From Propionibacteriaceae bacterium (GTDB lineage Bacteria > Actinomycetota > Actinomycetes > Propionibacteriales > Propionibacteriaceae), in the NCBI GenBank assembly GCA_030528545.1, contig JAUMYR010000004.1, positions 1 through 10,110 on the forward strand: a DNA stretch of 10,110 nucleotides. Reading direction: 5' to 3'. Below, piece by piece: positions 5,935 to 10,110 of this stretch. Every line of letters begins with the position of its first letter. The first letter of the stretch is position 1. The notes beneath the pieces are model-generated. The model was not told the DNA's origin. It searched no databases and saw nothing but the letters and a program-made list of their open reading frames with translations. The position numbers and the translations under genes were made by a program.

Positions 5935-7182
5935 TCACCTCCTCGAGTTCGCGTCCACCACCCGGGTGACCCGTGGCGACGTCTTCTTGCGGGCGGCCCG
6001 CAGCGCCTTGCGGGCCTCTGGCTCGTTGCGCGCACAGGCCAGCAACACCCCGAGTGCGATGAGGTTAGCGACCAGGGCGGAACCGCCATAGGACATGAAT
6101 GGCAGCGGGATGCCCAGCACCGGCAGCAGGTTGAGCACCACCAGGATATTGATCCCGGCCTGCACCACGAACCATGCTGACAGCCCGGCGGCGAGAATGC
6201 GCGAGAAAGGCTCGTCCGAACGCAGGGCGATTCTCAAGCCGATCAGGCCGATCACCGAGAACAGACCTAGGACCAGCAGCACCCCTACTAGGCCCAGCTC
6301 CTCACCGATCACCGCGAAGATGAAATCGGTGTGGGCTCCGTCCTTGAGACCGCCCCACTTCTGTTTTCCGGCCCCCAGGCCAACGCCCCACCAGCCACCG
6401 GAGGCCATCGCGTACAAGGCCGAGACCGGCTGAGAGGCGCGATCGGGGTCGCTGGCTGGGTTGAGCCACACCATGATCCGGCTCAACCGGTTGGCGTTGC
6501 CGAGGGCGAGCCCCCCGATCACCACCATGCCGAGCCCGGTGAGGATGCCCATGATCCGCATTGGGGTGCCCACGAACCATAGTAGCGCCACCACGATGAG
6601 AGCCATCACCATCGCGGTGCCCAGGTCGCGTCCGGCTAGCACCAGAGCGATGATCAGCGCGGCACCGGGGATGAAGGGAACGATCAGGTGTTTGGGCTGG
6701 TCGAGCTTGCGCACCTTGGCCGCCATGATCGCGGCCGCCCACACCACGAGCGCGAGTTTGGCGAACTCAGATGGCTGGACCGCCAGCTGGGAGTTGATCG
6801 ACAGCCAGTTCGTGTTGCCCCGCTCACCGATGGAGCGCGACGTGGTCAGCGCGACCGCGCCAAGCAGCAGCACCGCCAGCCCCCAGCCGACCCAGCCCAG
6901 CTTGGCCAGGATATCCAGCCGCAGCCGGGAGAACAGGAAGGCCATCGGGATCCCCGCGGCGAGGAAGATCACCTGGCGGATCGCGAACTCATAGGGGCTG
7001 GAGATATTCGGGTTGCCACCGGCGTAGGGGGTCGACGAGGACAGCACCATCATGACCCCGAGGGCCGCCAGCAGCCCGGCGCTGATCAGCACCAGGTAGT
7101 AGTCGATGAGCGGCTTAGTGAGCAGGCCCGCTTCGGGCTGGGCGGTCTTGTCCGCCACCGGAGGCTGGGTCAAGCTGGCCAT
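5935..7182 (-). CDS. ftsW: FtsW, SEDS septal peptidoglycan polymerase
   Basis: Polytopic SEDS-family glycosyltransferase that polymerises lipid II at the division septum with its partner class B PBP (FtsI, expected upstream of the window). About ten transmembrane segments are visible between residues 27 and 384, in the 415-residue form counted from ATG. Family marks are NWLSINSQLAVQPSEFAKL, GRDLGTAM (about 184-191), the catalytic-site stretch AHTDFIFAVIGEE with the key Asp at 286, and FMSYGGSALVANL near the end. A basic cytoplasmic tail (RKALRAARKKTSPR) closes the protein. The ATG at 7180-7182 overlaps the murD stop in TGATG. A GTG directly before it (7183-7185, overlap GTGA) would add one residue and cannot be excluded. 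A purine run GAGAGGGGGA precedes both. Confidence 0.97.
   Translation of the reverse strand: MASLTQPPVADKTAQPEAGLLTKPLIDYYLVLISAGLLAALGVMMVLSSSTPYAGGNPNISSPYEFAIRQVIFLAAGIPMAFLFSRLRLDILAKLGWVGWGLAVLLLGAVALTTSRSIGERGNTNWLSINSQLAVQPSEFAKLALVVWAAAIMAAKVRKLDQPKHLIVPFIPGAALIIALVLAGRDLGTAMVMALIVVALLWFVGTPMRIMGILTGLGMVVIGGLALGNANRLSRIMVWLNPASDPDRASQPVSALYAMASGGWWGVGLGAGKQKWGGLKDGAHTDFIFAVIGEELGLVGVLLVLGLFSVIGLIGLRIALRSDEPFSRILAAGLSAWFVVQAGINILVVLNLLPVLGIPLPFMSYGGSALVANLIALGVLLACARNEPEARKALRAARKKTSPRVTRVVDANSRR
5938..5944 (-). promoter_or_regulatory. murG ribosome binding site inside the ftsW end
   Basis: GAGGAGG (complement of 5938-5944), 7 nt before the murG GTG, supports the short murG start over the longer open frame. 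The bases AGGAGG within it are also the last two codons (Arg-Arg) of ftsW, so the ribosome finishing ftsW covers the murG site. Confidence 0.8.
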
Positions 7183-8642
7183 CACGTCCCCCTCTCAGCC
7201 AACAGCGACTCCACGGCGGAGGCGAACCGTTCGCCGCGCTCGCTATAAGAACCGAACATGTCGAGGCTGGCGCACCCCGGGGCGAGCAGCACGACATCGC
7301 CTGGCTGGGCGAGGCTGGCGGCGTGGCGGACAACCGTGGTCATGACTTCATCATCGGTGTCATCGACGATGACTAGCGGGACCTGCGGCGCGTGTTGCGC
7401 TAATGCCTCCGCCACGAGGTGCCGATCGGCCCCGATCAGGATCGCGGCACGCAGCTTGCTGGCGTGCGCCGCCACCAGATCGTCGAAGGTGGTTCCCTTC
7501 GCCTGCCCACCGGCGATCCACACGATCGAGTCGAACGCCTTCATGGAGGAATTGGCCGCGTGCGGGTTGGTGGCCTTGGAATCGTCGATCCACCTCACCC
7601 CACCGGAATCCGCGACCTGCTGGATGCGGTGCCCAGCCAGTTGCAGGTTCCTCAGCCCGGTCGCCACATCGGCCGTCCGGACGCCGAAACTGCGGGTCAG
7701 GGCCGCGGCCGCCAGCGCATTCTCCACGTTGTGGGGGGCATAGGGCCGCACGTCGGAGAGTTTTGCCAGTTCCAGCGCCGAAGTCTGGCGCTGCTCCACG
7801 AAGGCCCGGTCGACGAGGAGGTCATCGACCACCCCGAGCATGGAGGGGGCAGGCACCCCGAGGGTGAAACCGATCGCCCGGCAGCCCTGCGTGACGTCGG
7901 CGTCCTCGACCATCCGCTCGGTCACGGTTTCGGCGAGGTTGTACACCGCCGAGCGCTGGCACCCGGCGTAGACCCGGGCCTTGTCGGCCGCGTAAGCCTC
8001 AAAACCACCGATCCCCGCGTACCACTCCAGATGGTCGTCGTGCAGGTTGAGCACCACAGCGGAGTGCAACCGCACGGTGTGTTGATAGTGCAGCTGGAAA
8101 CTGGACAGTTCCACGGCCAGCACATCGTATCCCGCCTCGTCTAGGACCGCTTCGACGATGGGACGGCCGATGTTGCCGACCGCCGTGGTCCGCAGCCCCG
8201 CCGCCCTGAGGATCGACTCGGTCATCTGGGTGGTCGTGGTCTTGCCGTTCGTCCCGGTGATACCGAGCCAGGGCACCACCCGGTCGGGGTGCATCATCCG
8301 CCAGGCCAGCTCCGTCTCACCCCAGACCGGGATGCCGCGGGCCGCGGCCTGTGCCAGCAGCGGGGCATTCGGCAACCACCCAGGAGAGGTCACCACCAGA
8401 TCGCAGTCAGCTGGCAGTTCGGCGGTAGCCCCAGGGCCGAGGCGCACTTCGGCGTCCAGCATCTGCAGCAGCGTCGCCTTATCGGTTGCGGAGCTGGATT
8501 CGTCTAGGACGCACACGTTCGCGCCGAGCGACAGCAGGCCGTCGGCGGCGGCGAAGCCGGACACGCCGAGACCGGCCACGACCACCTTGGCCTGGTGCCA
8601 CGGTGAGAGCCGGTCGGCGGTAGCGATCCAGTCGAGCGTCAT
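7182..8642 (-). CDS. murD: UDP-MurNAc-L-Ala-D-glutamate ligase MurD
   Basis: Cytoplasmic ATP-dependent ligase that adds D-glutamate to UDP-MurNAc-L-Ala. The 486-residue protein has the UDP-binding N-terminal domain ([17 protein letters not shown] at 20-36; TSPGW at 85-89), the P-loop GTNGKTTTT at 130-138, [10 protein letters not shown] and [11 protein letters not shown] in the ATPase domain, and a C-terminal domain with [17 protein letters not shown] and [22 protein letters not shown] (read in part), all MurD signatures. GCAS takes the place of the more usual ACAS or AAAS, a mild change. The open frame reaches 8978 inside mraY, but that extension is Arg/His/Pro-rich shadow sequence. The ATG at 8640-8642 overlaps the mraY stop in ATGA, with GGTGA a few bases upstream. 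It overlaps ftsW at the 3' end. Confidence 0.97.
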   Translation of the reverse strand: MTLDWIATADRLSPWHQAKVVVAGLGVSGFAAADGLLSLGANVCVLDESSSATDKATLLQMLDAEVRLGPGATAELPADCDLVVTSPGWLPNAPLLAQAAARGIPVWGETELAWRMMHPDRVVPWLGITGTNGKTTTTQMTESILRAAGLRTTAVGNIGRPIVEAVLDEAGYDVLAVELSSFQLHYQHTVRLHSAVVLNLHDDHLEWYAGIGGFEAYAADKARVYAGCQRSAVYNLAETVTERMVEDADVTQGCRAIGFTLGVPAPSMLGVVDDLLVDRAFVEQRQTSALELAKLSDVRPYAPHNVENALAAAALTRSFGVRTADVATGLRNLQLAGHRIQQVADSGGVRWIDDSKATNPHAANSSMKAFDSIVWIAGGQAKGTTFDDLVAAHASKLRAAILIGADRHLVAEALAQHAPQVPLVIVDDTDDEVMTTVVRHAASLAQPGDVVLLAPGCASLDMFGSYSERGERFASAVESLLAERGT

Positions 8643-9709
8643 AGGGTCACCAGCGATTCGGCGTAGAAGATCGACAGCCCGAGCGCGACGCACAGGCCAC
8701 AGATGATCCAGAAGCGGATGACCACGGTCACCTCGGCCCACCCAAGCAGCTCGAAGTGGTGGTGGATCGGCGCCATGCGGAAGATGCGCTTGCCCTTGGT
8801 CAGTTTGAAATAACCCACCTGCATGGTCACCGACAGCGTCTCCATCACGAACAGGAAACCGAGAATGCCCAGCAGTACCTCCGTGCGGGTCATCACCGAC
8901 AGCCCGGCGAGGGCACCGCCCAGCGCGAGGGCACCAGTGTCGCCGAGGAAGATCTTGGCCGGGTTGGCGTTCCACCACAGGAAGCCGAAGCAGGCCGCGG
9001 CCAGCGCCACCGAGACGGTGGCCAGGTCGACCGGGTCGCGCACCTCATAGCAGCGGATGCCCGCCGAGATGGTGGTCGCGCAGTTCTGGTTGGACTGCCA
9101 GATGTTGATGAGTGCATAGGCCGCGAAGACCAGCGTCACCGAGCCGGGAGCGAGCCCGTCCAGGCCGTCGGTCAGGTTCACCGCGTTGGACCAGGCGGCG
9201 ATCAGGAACACGATCCAGATCACGGCGAGGATGAACGGCAGGTGTGCCCATGGCAGGTCACGGACGAAGGAAATGAACTGTGACCCCGGAGTCACACCGT
9301 TGCGGTCGGGGAACTGGAGGACCAAGACCGCGAATGCGACCGCGATGAGGGTCTGGCCGATCAGCTTCCCACGAGCGTTGAGGCCGAGCGAACGCTGCTT
9401 GCTGATCTTGGACCAGTCGTCGAGGAAACCTATGAAGCCCAGCCCGAGCGTCAGACCGAGCAGCAACAGCCCCGATGCCGTCAGCGCCCGCCACGTCAGC
9501 AGGTGGGAGAAGAAATAGGAGGCCACCACCGCGAACAAGATGACAGCCCCGCCCATGGTGGGAGTGCCGCGTTTGGTCAGGTGCTCTCGCGGGCCATCTT
9601 CCCGGATGAACTGACCGAACTGCTTGCGGATGAGGAACCTGATGAGCAGCGGTGTGCCGATCAAGGTGAACAGCAGCGAGAGGCACCCCGCCAAAACGAT
9701 CTGGATCAC
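8639..9709 (-). CDS. mraY: Phospho-MurNAc-pentapeptide translocase MraY
   Basis: Integral membrane enzyme that transfers phospho-MurNAc-pentapeptide to undecaprenyl phosphate, giving lipid I. The 356-residue protein is of normal length with about ten membrane helices. Signatures in order: GTPTMGG at 48-54, [10 protein letters not shown] at 95-104 with the paired Asp 97 and 98, [15 protein letters not shown] at 175-189, [15 protein letters not shown] at 251-265 with the catalytic-site Asp 257, and the triple histidine in [12 protein letters not shown] at 313-324. Together these set it apart from WecA-type relatives. The start is GTG, forming a GTGA overlap with the murF stop; AGGAG at 9715-9719 lies 5 nt upstream. 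Its 3' end overlaps murD by 4 nt, so murF, mraY and murD appear translationally coupled. Confidence 0.98.
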   Translation of the reverse strand: MIQIVLAGCLSLLFTLIGTPLLIRFLIRKQFGQFIREDGPREHLTKRGTPTMGGAVILFAVVASYFFSHLLTWRALTASGLLLLGLTLGLGFIGFLDDWSKISKQRSLGLNARGKLIGQTLIAVAFAVLVLQFPDRNGVTPGSQFISFVRDLPWAHLPFILAVIWIVFLIAAWSNAVNLTDGLDGLAPGSVTLVFAAYALINIWQSNQNCATTISAGIRCYEVRDPVDLATVSVALAAACFGFLWWNANPAKIFLGDTGALALGGALAGLSVMTRTEVLLGILGFLFVMETLSVTMQVGYFKLTKGKRIFRMAPIHHHFELLGWAEVTVVIRFWIICGLCVALGLSIFYAESLVTL

Positions 9710-10110
9710 GCCGTCTCCTCTTCTGTCAGCCGCTGCGCGACGGTCTCTAGGCCGACGCCCCGCGATGCCTTGAACAGCACGACATCGCCGGGACGCACAT
9801 CGAGCGCCGCAACGATCTCGTCCTTGCTCACCTTACGGCCAGCGATTCCGTTTTCTGCGGCACCCGCGACGATGTCGCCGGCGAAATCGCCCACCGCCAG
9901 CACCTGGCTGACCTGGGCCGAAGCTCCCACGCGGCGGTGCCAGCGGGCCGAATCCGCGCCCAGTTCGAGCATGTCGCCGAGCACGGCGAAGGCCCTCGCC
10001 GCCGGGTACTCGCCGAGGCGGGACTGGTGCAGGTGATGTAGCGCCTCAAGGGCGGCGGCCATCGAATCGGGGTTGGCGTTATAGGCATCGTTGACGATCA
10101 GGACGCCGTC
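9706..10110 (-). CDS. murF: MurF, D-Ala-D-Ala adding ligase, 3' part (runs off the window)
   Basis: MurF joins D-alanyl-D-alanine to the UDP-MurNAc tripeptide, completing the cytoplasmic precursor. Only the C-terminal 134 residues are present; the start and the ATP-binding P-loop lie beyond base 10110. The visible part is the Mur ligase C-terminal domain, with VNDAYNANPDSMAAALEAL at its beginning, AVLGDMLELG in the middle and VVLFKASRGVGLE near the end, each a clear MurF signature (YNANP and the K.SR..GLE motif). Residues such as VGASAQVSQVLAVGDFAGDIVAG lie between. The stop codon overlaps the mraY GTG by 4 nt. By analogy with other actinobacteria, murE and ftsI should lie further upstream. 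Confidence 0.96.
   Translation of the reverse strand, partial: DGVLIVNDAYNANPDSMAAALEALHHLHQSRLGEYPAARAFAVLGDMLELGADSARWHRRVGASAQVSQVLAVGDFAGDIVAGAAENGIAGRKVSKDEIVAALDVRPGDVVLFKASRGVGLETVAQRLTEEETA

Noticed and set aside
5931..6089. Upstream extension of murG into ftsW
   Set aside because: The extra 53 codons are a shadow of ftsW; the GTG with GAGGAGG gives the normal MurG N-terminus.
8643..8978. N-terminal extension of murD into mraY
   Set aside because: The extension reads as Arg/Pro/His-rich sequence in another frame of mraY, while the ATG at 8640-8642 gives the standard MurD N-terminus and an ATGA junction.

Overview
The window is a long piece of a division and cell wall (dcw) gene cluster from a high-GC Gram-positive bacterium (actinobacterium). 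Every gene lies on the minus strand, so transcription runs from the high to the low coordinates. Read that way, the order is murF (3' part), mraY, murD, ftsW, murG, murC, ftsQ, ftsZ, sepF, yggT and wag31/divIVA (5' part). The actinobacterial assignment rests on high GC, GTG and TTG starts, the sepF-yggT-divIVA tail after ftsZ, the FtsZ N-terminus ([11 protein letters not shown]) and tail (DLDVPDFMK), and a coiled-coil Wag31-type DivIVA. The DivIVA N-terminus (MTLTLDDVRRVRFRMARRSG) resembles Propionibacteriaceae-type proteins as I remember them; that narrower placement is a guess.

The upstream half (about 10110 to 3389) makes the peptidoglycan precursor. MurC and MurD add L-Ala and D-Glu, MurF adds D-Ala-D-Ala, MraY loads the muropeptide onto undecaprenyl phosphate (lipid I), MurG adds GlcNAc (lipid II), and the SEDS protein FtsW polymerises it at the septum. 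These genes are packed with 4-nt overlaps or gaps of a few bases. That implies one transcript with translational coupling. Several real starts lie well inside longer open frames and were placed by Shine-Dalgarno (SD) position and junction geometry.

The downstream half (3392 to 1) encodes division and polar growth proteins. FtsQ is coupled to murC through a TTG start. After it comes a 128-nt gap that holds the best promoter candidate of the window, an inverted repeat over its -35 and a GC hairpin in the leader; then ftsZ (GTG start). A strong hairpin follows ftsZ. Next come sepF, yggT and, after a 107-nt gap with a weaker promoter candidate, wag31.

All proteins look intact and keep their family signatures. 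I see no mobile element, tRNA, rRNA, CRISPR array, toxin-antitoxin module or unknown gene, and no evidence for an undescribed system. The main departures from the usual actinobacterial layout are the absence of the pgeF/yfiH and yggS genes between ftsZ and sepF, and the inverted repeats around ftsZ and sepF.
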